From Gymnogyps californianus (Eukaryota > Chordata > Aves > Accipitriformes > Cathartidae), in the NCBI RefSeq assembly GCF_018139145.2, contig NC_059471.1, positions 206,045,494 through 206,109,493 on the forward strand: a DNA stretch of 64,000 bases, in the 5' to 3' direction. Made by a program: the position numbers and the translations under genes. This document shows positions 53,645 through 64,000 of the stretch, one piece after another. The notes below the pieces were generated by a model. It made no database searches. It saw only the letters and a program-made list of their open reading frames with translations, and had not been told where the DNA came from. Positions within the stretch are counted from its first letter, which is position 1. Every line of letters begins with the position of its first letter.

Positions 53645-54542
53645 AATGCTGTATTTTATTTAAGATAATTAGATTATTGAAAGTGCAGATTAGTGTTGAT
53701 AAAGTAGATAGATACAGAACAAATACCTTGTAAAAAATTTCTGAGAATTTACTAAAAACCTGAAGCACCAAGGTCTGAGATACTACTTACACCAAGTAAG
53801 AGAAACAACTGGTATTACTTGGCATATGATAATCTTCATATTTGTACTGAATGTTACTCTTGTCTTCAGTGTACTCCCTTGTACTTTGTAAATGTCACCA
53901 AGGACACGAGATTATTCTCACGAGGAAAGTCTGTACCGGTAAGTAATTGATTACCAGTACAACAATTTCATAATTGCGAGGCCATTTATCTAGGCAATCA
54001 AAGCAGTTCAGCAAACAATATGCTTTCCCAAACACAGTTTTTTATTTTTTCACTAAAAAAAGTTTCCACTCAATTATTACAGCAACTTTGGTTAGTCTGT
54101 TTTTTGTTGGTTTGGGTTTTTTTTTTCCAGCAAAATTAAGAATAAAAAATGGTGACTTGAAAACAATTTATAAACTCTTATTTAGGCAAATTAATGTAAG
54201 TTTTTTCTTTAGTGACTCTTCCTTCTCAGTGGAAGAAAAGTAAGTCAGGAATACAGTAGTCCTGCATTTGAAACCTGTTGCTAACATTACTTCTCTATAT
54301 CAGGAAAAGAAATATTTGCTATAAAAAACCCCCAGAAATATCCCCCAGGTACATTATTGCTATGTTATAGTCTAAATAATAATAACCTCCTCTACACTCC
54401 CCCCACTTCCCACCCCTTTCCCCCCCCCAACCCAAAACATCCAAACCACAAGCAAACAAAAATCCCCTAATTCATCATTTTGGCTGCTTAAAGAACACAA
54501 CATCATTTGCTGCAAGACAACTATGTAAGAATAAGAGCCTCA
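53645..54542. other. Intron, nothing recognisable
   Basis: AT-rich unique-looking sequence. A C-rich low-complexity tract at about 54388-54436 is the only notable feature. Confidence 0.6.
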
Positions 54543-54636
54543 GGGCAGATTTTGATCTTAGTAACACCAGTATAAAGGAAGTGTCACTTTCTTGACTCCA
54601 GCAGATTTACAGTTAACTGAGATTAGAATAAGACCT
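54543..54636. repeat. Palindromic amniote interspersed repeat, copy 2
   Basis: Starts GGGCAGATTTTGATCTTAG and ends CTGAGATTAGAATAAGACC, imperfect inverted complements, with ACACCAGTATAAA and CAGATTTACAGTTA between. Same family as the repeat at 45321, from the ordered landmarks GGCCAGATTCTGATCTCAG and ACACCGGTGTAAA. Confidence 0.6.
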
Positions 54637-54701
54637 AAACCACTTCTGCTTTGGGCTGGGATGACCAGCCAGATGCTGCAGTTCTCCATGCAGACAATGT
54701 T

Positions 54702-54871
54702 TGAGCACTGGCACAGGTTGCCCAGAGAGGTGGGGAGGCCCCATCCTTTGAGATATTCAAAGCCATCTGGACATGGACCTGGGCAATTTGGTTGGCCCTG
54801 CTTGAGCAGCGGGGTTGGACCAGATGACCTACAGAGGTCCCTTCCAAGCTCAACCATTCTGTGATTTTGTA
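54702..54871 (+). mobile_element. CR1 LINE 3' end fragment
   Basis: AGCACTGGCACAGGTTGCCC, then CATCCTTTGAGATATTCAAAG, GGACCAGATGACCTACAGAG and GTCCCTTCCAAGC, ending CCATTCTGTGATTTTGTAATG. These are the canonical last roughly 170 bp of an avian CR1, including the terminal short repeat. It is the best preserved CR1 in the window. The 143-codon minus-strand frame over it is its antisense. Confidence 0.92.
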
Positions 54872-57800
54872 ATGACTGCTTATGGATTTTCTGCTCAGTC
54901 AGTGCTATCCTGTCATTACAGACAGACCTAGAGAGATTCCACTTCTTAGCCCAAATAACTATGGAAATGCTACAAAGGGAAAGCCTCATATTGGTTTCCC
55001 ATCACTGGGAAAGAAAAGAGACCTCTACCTCTACCATCCCCATCAAGTCTTTCTTGAGTCACTATTCTAGCTGGTGATGTTGACCCACCAGTCAAAATAA
55101 GTGCTTTTCACTTTCAAAGGCAGAAAACCCCACAGGCAAATATTCTGTTTCTGTGTCCTTCTGCTGTGGGGCTGCCGCCTGTGAATGCAAGGTGTTCAGC
55201 CTGGTTTCCTAAGGAAGTGAGGCTTGTGCCATCTGCCTGCTACCCCCTCCTCACCCAACAAATAGCTTTTAAAGCCATTTCTAATTTTAAAGCCATTTCT
55301 AATTTCACCAATGTTAAATGGAGATAATTAGATGTCAAAAGTAGTGTTTGAACACCGGCAGCTGGGCAGCCAGACCAAACAGGTAGGGCTAAAGTGAGAG
55401 CTCAACATTTGCAATCCCTTTGGCCTTGTTGCTGGCCCATCAGCTCCATTTACTGACTGGTGCACAGCTGCCCTCAAACAGCTCCAGCAGCAGGCATTTT
55501 TCATCCATGGATCTGAGCATACTGGGAGTCACGTCCAGGGAGATGGAAGAACTAATGGCATTGAAAGAGTAAATGTGGAATAAGGGGGACAAGGGTGTCT
55601 ACATCTGGGGTAGACAGAGTGGGAATGCAGGAGAAACATCCAGAGCAAGTCAGACTTTTTATACTCTATTGCTCAATGGAACTTGTTTACTTCTTATCTT
55701 CCAGGCAGCACAGATATGTACTGATCCATGCTAATTCCCCATAAGGAGCTAATATTTTCTGAATGCTGTGCCTTGAAATGAAGGATAGCTCTTAATGACA
55801 GTCCCTGTTAGCCAATACTGCGGTACAGACTGCTGTATTGAACCAACCGAAGAAAAAGGGAGTCTTTAGAGATCATTCATTTCCTTAACACTTGCTTCCC
55901 CTTGCTTACATCCTACCGTTTAGCCCAGAAGCTCTTTGCTGCAGATCAGGTACATTTAAGCATTATGATGGGTTGAGCGATTTGGAGTGATGGGACAAGG
56001 TCAAGCAAATCTAGTTCTCCTCTTTTAATGTGCAACTCAATGTGGCCTTGGTCACTATTGTCCTTGTTAGCAGGATGTATCATGGGATCATTACACAGGA
56101 TGAAATGTCCAGCTTATTTTGGGGGAGAATGGCAGGAACAAGGGATCTAAACCCTAGGATTTTAGGTGGTTATGGTATGCTCATAGGTGGATAAAGCAAG
56201 ATGATGCTGATAAATGTAAACCACAGAGAAAAAGACACATGCCAGAAAAGGTTTTTAAAATGCTATGTCTCCCATATTGAAAAGATGGAAAAAGGAGCAA
56301 TACCTAAATATGAAAGTTCCCAAGACGTATCTCACCCCACCCCCCCTTCCCTCAGTCCAATTCAAATAGCTGTGTAGAGGAGAAAAGAAGAAAGAAAGAA
56401 GGGAGAGAATTAATCAAATAAACTTAGAAAAGTGAGAACATTCCCATCAGCTTCTGCTTTTAGCCCTGGAGACACCCTCTCACCCATTCACCAATCCAAG
56501 TGTTAAAAGAATTTGCTTTAATACTTTGTTATCACAATCAGCTTTTCCATCATAACTTGTTTTTTTCTTGTTTGTTTTCTCAGCGCGAAGCCCCAGCAAG
56601 ATTGATGCTTAGTTTACAATTGACCTACCCGCTTTGAACATGCCCAGACAACAGGAAACTGGTTTCTCTGGAAACAGGAGCTACATGAAATATTTTAGTA
56701 CTTGTATTCATTTAAAGCTGTTCACACATATGCAACAATAAGGCACCAGACCTTCAGCACGTGATTCAACTTTACCAGGCAAGGTAATGAAGGAGAACAC
56801 TGCCAGTGACACACTAGGCTGTTAAAATGAATTGGTACAATTTGAATATGAACAAAAGAAAAATCCCAGCATCTAAACCACTTAGTTTATGCATAAAATC
56901 TCTTAGTGGTCATAATAATAAAGAAAGCAGCAGAAACAGTCTTGGACACATTTATACTGTGCATCATGGAGATGTAACATGATCTTTTTGATGATATGGA
57001 GGCAACATGGCCACATATACTGAAAGCCCCTTTATGGAGAACAACACATTAGTCCCTGCTGGGACTAATAAAACTAGTTAAAAATATTCAAGCCAAACTG
57101 AAGGCTTCCTTATTTCCCATTAACTCTGTTTTTCACTTTTAAAGAGTGCAGTTGGAGACTGACAGTCTGTCTTGGATACAGCAGACACGGGTGAAGCTGA
57201 TACCAATACTTGCAGTCCACTTTGTGCTTTCAAGGCAGTCAGTAGTCCCAAAATAGGCATGTCAGAAGTGAAACACATACCAGTTTCTCAGGCACTGCCA
57301 TTCACAGTATGGCATTAACATAAACCTCTGCTTAAGGTGCTTTAGGACAAAGCATGGGACTGTGAATAGCAGTGGCTGAGGAATCAGCACAGGAACATTG
57401 CTCTTGCTTCCATTGCTGTGGGGACAACAACCTTTAACGAAGTTGTGGGCAGAAAGTAAAGATGGTAACATCTTAATTTATGTCTTTTAAATTAAAAAAA
57501 ACCCCAACTGCCAGAGCTCGGTTTCCTCACTTCCTCAGCATTTTTCAGCAGATAGCAAGTTGCCTGACTTTGCTGACATTTCCCATAAAATTCCACCACA
57601 TTTGGATGTGGTTAAATCTCATTTTTCCTAAATTGTCTATGATCAAGAATGTTTACAGATCTTTATGGTGCCTTCACACTTAAATTAGAACAGCAGGACA
57701 GTGCACGGCAGGGAAAAAGAGGTAATGAAGCCATCCTTCCTCATGCTTTCCCATGAAGAGATTCCAGGAGGGAAGGGAAGTTACAGATTTTTAATAGACT

Positions 57801-58033
57801 GGGCAGAAATAATCGTATTTCAATCAGTGAAGACAAAACCAAAGTATTTAGTGATGAGATATTTTGATTATGATGACAGAACTGGATTTTATGTTTTTAG
57901 GAGGAAGAAAAGATTAGTTAGGAATTGGGATACCAGGGTGGAGGGGGATGACAACTAAGGAGAAGAGAGGAAAACAATCAGAAGTTATGTCCATCATCAG
58001 ACACAGAGAAACAGAGGAAAACCCTATTATTCA

Positions 58034-58073
58034 GACACACACACACATAATACAAACACATACACACACACAT
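58034..58073. repeat. CA microsatellite, interrupted
   Basis: Two short (CA)n runs separated by TAATACAAACACATA. Confidence 0.85.
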
Positions 58074-59479
58074 TCCTACAGATATTTATATATAAAATGG
58101 TAAACAAGCATGGTTCCAAAGTCTCAGGTGAACACTGCTTAAGAAGAAAGATCTTTTTCTAGTAATGATGGCTGGGTTTGTATTTCAGCGGGGAAAACTA
58201 GTACAACAGTACCTTGAAAACTTCAGACAAATAGGACCGAATCAAGGGACACTGAAATGAGAATGCCCGGTAAGAGGAAACAACCACTCGTCTCAACTTT
58301 TGCAGAATCCATTTGAGAAGAGAGAACAGAATCAGCTCAATTTAGCTTCATTTGCCAGATCCTTTAAGCATATTAACAACATCTCTTGATGAACTAGTTT
58401 GAATTCTGCTGATAGACCTAAAAGTATGTATATTTGTCCATAGTTGTTATAACATGCATCAGTCTAACTCAAATCTATTCAAAACGTTCTTGGGTTTTTG
58501 GGGTAAGACAATTACCTTACTTAAGTAGAAAAAATTAGAAGTAGGATAGCTGTTGGCAAGACTACTAGTTCAGAGTGATATTTTCTTAAGCCAAGGCCAG
58601 ATTATAGACTGTTTTAGCATTGCTAGTAGATTGCCAGCACTGAGGGAGGTGTTGACAATCACAGCTGATCGGAGTCTCAGTTACTTTTCACCATTTTTTC
58701 ACTAACTAAGGAAGCGATGTAATTACTGGCAGTTTCCCCACTGCTTTCAGGGCGTATGTTTGCAAAATGGCCTCAATATAGTCAAAACACAGGTACAAAT
58801 CTGAAATGAGGCAGTGGCTTGGGGACTCAAAACAGCCAGTGTCAGTTGTCTTCCCTCCTGTGAGCAAGAAAGTCAGGTGGACTTCCCAGGTGTGTTCACC
58901 GAAAAAATGCACTGCTCTGCAAAAATACCTGAGCTCTGACACGAGCTACTGTGGTAGTAGATACCACGGAGCAGAGTGCTCTGCCACTCTGTCTGGCTGT
59001 TCTTGGAGACCGAGTTTATTTGTCCATGCAAAAATCTTTTCTTACCAGGACAAAACGCAGTGTATTACATTCTACAGAAAAATCTCATTTGCCTCCACTG
59101 TAAAAGACCAAAAATCTTGCTGCCTCAAAGGATCATTGTAAAGAATCAGGAAAGATTTTGAGGTGTCCAAAACCAGTCATGGTACATGTTTGAGAGAGAG
59201 ATAAACCACAGTCATTAATGGGGCCTTTTCTTGATTTGGTGAGAGAAATATAACTCCAGGAGGGAAGCAGGATTTTTATACTGAAACGTGCCTATAGCCT
59301 GAGGCTTTATGTTGTCAGTGTGACTATGGCTAGGGAGGTTTTCTTAGGCAGCCACAGGCAAAAGGATCCTGATAGCGTTGTTTTACTGGATCTTCCCTGA
59401 TGCAAGGACTCCAGAGTTTGTTCAAGAGAAAGGGGCCTTCAGGCAGACCAATTCTGACCAGAAGAGAAAGACTAGGAGG

Positions 59480-59720
59480 AATTGCTTAGGTCCTCAAATC
59501 CAGCTGCCTCCTGCTGGAGTTCACCATGCCAAATAACCCTGAACATCAACTGATCAAGCCTTCAGATGGAAGCTAGCAAGTTCTTGACCCTCATACTGGA
59601 AGTTCATTTCAGATCCTCATTCTTTGAATAATTACAAAAATCCTTCTAATCCTTCTAATCCTCTCACTAAATTTTATTCTTCATAAGTGTCTGCAGCAAC
59701 TACTGCTCAGTCCTTAGGTG
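59480..59720 (-). mobile_element. Worn CR1/L3-like LINE 3' fragment
   Basis: Plus-strand phrases TCAAGCCTTCAGATGGAAG, CAAGTTCTTGACCCTCATAC, TTTCAGATCCTCATTC and AATAATTACAAAAATCCTTC resemble the complement of the 3' region of the LINE type at 48127. CCTTCTAAT repeats every ten bases near 59642. Recognition is from memory of related repeats. Confidence 0.5.
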
Positions 59721-62700
59721 AGCCAAGAATTCAAGAAGCATGATGCCTTCCAACACAATCACCTGAAAAAAGAATCTTGATAAGAGCAAAGCTAAAGTAT
59801 TTCCTGTGCTTTAAGGACATAGTCATTAGTTTGGGATAATCTATGCCATAGGTGTTTACAGAATAATATTTTATACTATGCATCTAACTCCCTGGTCCAT
59901 TATCTGCCACTTATAAGACCTGTCTTCCCTAACTCACTCAGTCTTCTCCTGTAAGGCTTGTCAATCTTATAAACATGATTTTATTAATATACTTCTGTCA
60001 ATAAACTGGAAGATTGACCTATCTTTGAACAACGGTTAGTTGACATTAATAACAATATGTACTCTTTTTTTATTTTTTTTCAGTTGGCACCACAGTTTAC
60101 CATCATGGTCCCTGCAATCCTGAAAATTATGCCTTGCACACCTATTATTAATGAACTCTCGCTTTTTGGAGAATTTAGGAGCTAAATCCAGGAAGACATT
60201 AACCTGAGACAAAGCCAAAGAGGGGCAGGGGAAGAAAAGCTCAGAATTGCCTAGCTGCTTTCATGGGAGAAACAGATGGCAAAGGTGATCAGGGTCTTGA
60301 ATTACAGTGGACTGCAATGGATAGAAGATCATACTCATTGTTTTAGAAAAACAATGATAAGATAGCAAAAGGAACTGAAAAGATCTTGATTGAGTTACAT
60401 TTTCAAAGAAATGTAATCTTTAAATTTTCAACCTCTGGGTGACTTTATCCACATTAAATCAAATTAAAAAATCCTCAAAAACTAATGAAGAAGAAATAAT
60501 TAGTTTTCAATAACACATTCAGTAGTTAAATAGGGTGTGATGGCAATACCTCTTGTGTAAAGGTCTACATCACAGCACACAGATATTCTGCTCATCCAAG
60601 ATGTTTTATGAATAGAACTTAAAAAAAGATCACTGTTAAAATCACAGAGCTCTGAAGAAAGCAGAATATCAAATTTGCTTTATTGATTAGTGTTTATGTT
60701 TTCTGAAATCACAATATTCATGCATGTCCAAAGAGATATGGAACTGGATTATTTAATTTCTCTTAAAGCATCACCCTTGAATTTGTTCTGTAAGAAGAAA
60801 CAAACAAGCTTTTTTTTGTTGCATTCTATAGTAAATGGAACAATCTTTAATTGATCTGGTACATATTATATCCTTCTAAGAGTATATTCTTCTATGTTAT
60901 ATGATAAATTCACAGAGTACACAAAGTCTTTGAAATTGTTTAGTGGAACAGGCATCATTAAAAAAATGTGTCCTTAAAACGTGATCAGGAGGTAGAAATG
61001 GAATATTTTAAAAAGTAATCAAAGATTATATATTTTTGTATCACATTGCTTCTCATCAAAATTAAGACTGTATTAGTTCTGCAGTACAAACCATGTCTGA
61101 TGTTTCCAGTCCTATTTGTTCTCAGCTTACTGAATTTGTGAGATTTTAATAAACCACAAGAGAGACGTTTCTACTGGACACCCCAAGAACTCCACATGCA
61201 AAACAAAAGAACTACAAAATAAGAAATTTTTAAAAATTGAAAACCAGAGTGAGATTTGCCATATCCTCGTTTTCATGATAAAATTTTGATGAGAAGTTTG
61301 TATTTGTTCCGAGAAATGCAGCTGTGCTTTGGAACAGAAGTCTGCCACTGATGCCTGGAGTGACCATGACAGATAAGAGACAAGCACTGTGGCTACCTTA
61401 AAAACAAGACTGAATGTTTTAATGGCCACAGACAATATTTATGGCTTGATGCATTCAGATGTGCCATGAAGCTCATGTTGGAAGGTGAGAAGTGACCAGT
61501 GAAGAAAACCATTATTCCTGTACTCATATTCCAGTCCTGTCAAAACACAGGCAGTATTTATGACACATCTCATCATTTGGCATCTCCTAGGGTTGCCGTG
61601 CAGTTGTATGGCCCCCCTCCTGCTATGAGATCCCACCAGCCTGCTGATGAGCTGTCCAGGGATGTGAGGCTGTGGAGGCAGACAAGGCTAGAGGATGGCA
61701 CTGCCGGTGGAGCCTGCCTACAGCATGACCTGCTCTCCAAAACAAGCCCTGCTGCAAAGCATGCCGTCACAGAGCACAGTATGTACTGCATTTTCTCCTT
61801 CATCATGCAACTCAATTTATAGTGGTTTCTCAAGCAGTCAGGTCAAGAAAATGCTAGAGAGTGGCTAAATGTCAAAGGCTCTCACATATTTATTGCATTC
61901 TCCCATGCCTGATCCTGACACAAATGCTTAATTCTGCAGCCCTTGCTTAGCCTCAATACTTTAATGGTGTATGCAGAGTCAAGCTTATGGATGGGTCCTT
62001 GTGGGATTGCAGATTTTTGCGCCATTGATATTTCATCTGAAACATGGGAGATGCTAATTGCCAGCTTTGCAGTTCTCCCCTGGTGGCCATACTAAAAATA
62101 TGTTGCATATTGAAACTCACAATGTAGCTATGGCAAAAAATCTTACAGCAAACAATCCCAGCAAGGAATCAAAATTCCAGTCCTGTGCAGCAAACATTTT
62201 CCAACAGCTCTATAAATTTTAGTCTATGCAACAAAAAAATCTTCTATTTATTAAATCTCTACAAAACAGTAAAACATACTCGTCCTTTCTTTCTTTACCT
62301 CTTCCCCTTATTTGCCAGTATATATCAGAACTCCCTGGAAAGCTTAAAAGCAAACAATGTGGCTTTCTTAATCAAGAGAAATGCTATAAAACAGCCATTC
62401 ACAGACAGAAATGTAAGTAGAAATTCATCAGATGATTAAAAAAAAGATTGCTTTAATAACCATCCACAATAATAAAATCAGACATTTAAGATTCAGAGTC
62501 AATTAAAATATAGTGTAAATATGTCATAATAGAGAACAGATTCAAATTCTTTCTGTTAGAAATAATTTCCTTTTTTATTTATCCACCTCAGCTGGGTTTT
62601 GCTCAGAAGCCTGCCTTGGCACCTCGTTGGCAATTCTAGCAGAAGATTCATGAACCCTCCAGTCGAGGTCTGAGCAGGTCACTGGGAGTCATTCAGTTCA

Positions 62701-63419
62701 CCTTTAAAGTTTGAGGCATGTACAGCAAAACCTCACAAAGCTCAGAGGGGTATCTGGAGGCCAGAAAGCTAAATACGCGTGCTGCCAGGCTGATTTCCAG
62801 TGGAGAAGAGAGCTGGTACCATTTTTGTAATTCTCCTCCTAACCTCGCAGCATTGATGCTGCTGTACAGCGCTACCTCCCTGAAGTGAATGAGCACCATT
62901 CCTGGTAATTATGCAGCCCTTCAATCCACTTACTCTTAACTTTCCACTGTGCTATATTTGACACAAAATGTTTAATCAGGTTCATTTATCATGACTGGAA
63001 CAGCCTGACTCATTCCCCATTTATAATTAGAAAGGATTTCATCTAATAAATGCTGAGCACTCTCAGCTACCAAAGTCAGTGAATGAAGAGTTTGCTCAGC
63101 ACCATGCAAGGCGGAGGGTACATAAACCTATTTTACATGGAACTAGAAGAATACCAGATTTCTACAGAAAATTTTCAAAATTTAAGGCAGTTAAATGTTA
63201 CTTAGGTCCCGTGTATGAGGCCCCAGCCTGGAAATATGGAGGCAGCAGGAAATCATTCACCTTTCTGCCTTGGTCACCCCATACACAAAATCATGGCAGT
63301 GAGGGCTTTCTTCCTTTGTTAAGTACTTCCAGGAAAGCCTAATTACTCATTTTCTGTCTGTAGAATATTAAATAACAAGTTATTTCCTAAGCAGCTAGTA
63401 ACTTAAACTTGTAAGAAGA

Positions 63420-64000
63420 TGTCCTGGTTTCGGCTGGGACAGAGTTAAGTTTCTTTTTAGTAGCTGGTACAGTGCTGTGTTTTGGATTTAGTGTGAGAAT
63501 GATGTTGATAACACTCCGATGTTTTAGTTGTTGCTAAGTAGCGCTTATCTTAAGCCAAGGACTTTTCAGTTCCCCATGCTCTGCCAGCAAGCAGGTGTGC
63601 AAGAAGCTGGGAGGGAGCACAGCCGGGACAGCTGACCTGAACTAGCCAAAGGGGGATTCCATACCATGGAACGTCATGCCCAGTATATAAACAGGGGGGA
63701 GTTGGCTGGGCGGCACGGAGCGTGGCTCGGGAACTAACTGGGCATCGGTCAGCGGGTGGTGAGCAATTGCATTGTGCATCACTGGTGGTTTCTTTTTGTT
63801 TGTTTTTTTGTTTTTCCCTTCCTCCCCCTCCTTTTTTGTTATATTCCTTTTCATTACTATTATTATTATTATATTTCATTATTACTATTGTTAGTATTAT
63901 ATTTTACTTTAGTTATTAAACTGTTCTTATCTCAACCCACGAGTTTTACTTTTTTCCCCTCTTTCCTCCTCCTCATCCCACTGGGAGGGGGAAGGGGGAA
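63420..64000 (+). repeat. ERVK-like LTR, subtype A, cut by window end
   Basis: Begins TGTCCTGGTTTCGGCTGGG. It has TATATAAA at 63684-63691, a half CRE (AACGTCA) just upstream, CAGCGGGTGGT near 63750 and ATTAAA at 63915-63920. The last roughly 50 bases, expected to end in GACA, lie beyond the window, so whether it is solo or the 5' end of a provirus cannot be seen. It is in the same subtype as the LTR at 346 and antisense to MAGI2. Confidence 0.92.

Larger units (their letters stand above)
54872..63419. other. Intron with no supported gene
   Basis: Unique-looking intron, with an 18-bp tandem duplication near 55268-55306 (AAAGCCATTTCTAATTTT), a C-tract near 56336-56348, and the CA repeat and LINE fragment listed separately. 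Frames of up to about 110 codons (for example 58806-59141 and 61499-61822) carry no recognisable domain. Confidence 0.6.

Noticed and set aside
54558..54989. 143-codon minus-strand frame and the plus-strand frame opposite
   Set aside because: Explained by the palindromic repeat and the CR1 3' end that it spans.

Overview
This is a vertebrate, almost certainly avian, nuclear DNA window from deep inside a very large gene. It is AT-rich and has no compact or operon-like coding. The only host coding sequence I can support is one 120-bp exon on the minus strand at 7356-7475. It encodes part of the guanylate-kinase-like domain of MAGI2, a membrane-associated guanylate kinase scaffold with WW and PDZ domains. 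Both splice sites are visible, and everything else in the window is intron of that gene or repeats lying in it. The bird assignment, probably a passerine or other neoavian, rests on CR1-type LINE 3' ends, on long terminal repeats (LTRs) of the class II (ERVK-like) type common in such genomes, and on worn MIR/CR1 relics. Nothing in the window identifies the species.

Layout. 346-3118 is a non-autonomous ERVK-like provirus: LTR, lysine-tRNA primer-binding site, a non-coding interior with a 48-bp minisatellite and a 166-bp duplication, polypurine tract, LTR. Its two LTRs are of different subtypes. 3119-7355 is intron 3' of the exon. 7356-7475 is the MAGI2 exon. From 7476 to the window end is intron 5' of the exon. 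It carries short CR1 3' ends (9861, 27005, 27590, 54702), an old 1.8-kb CR1-like LINE on the minus strand with recognisable endonuclease and reverse-transcriptase remnants (48127-49930), a second worn LINE fragment (59480), MIR-like SINE relics (37770, 47833, 52505), and two copies of a palindromic repeat (45321, 54543). It also carries a solo LTR (53041-53639), an LTR cut by the window end (63420-64000), and many microsatellites.

No genes work together here. The biology is a single conserved exon in a long intron repeatedly invaded by retroelements. All four ERVK LTRs read on the plus strand, antisense to MAGI2. I found no credible undescribed gene system. The items most worth a second look are the mismatched-LTR provirus with its codon-periodic minisatellite, the palindromic CRE-like site in the LTR promoters, and the decayed CR1-like LINE.
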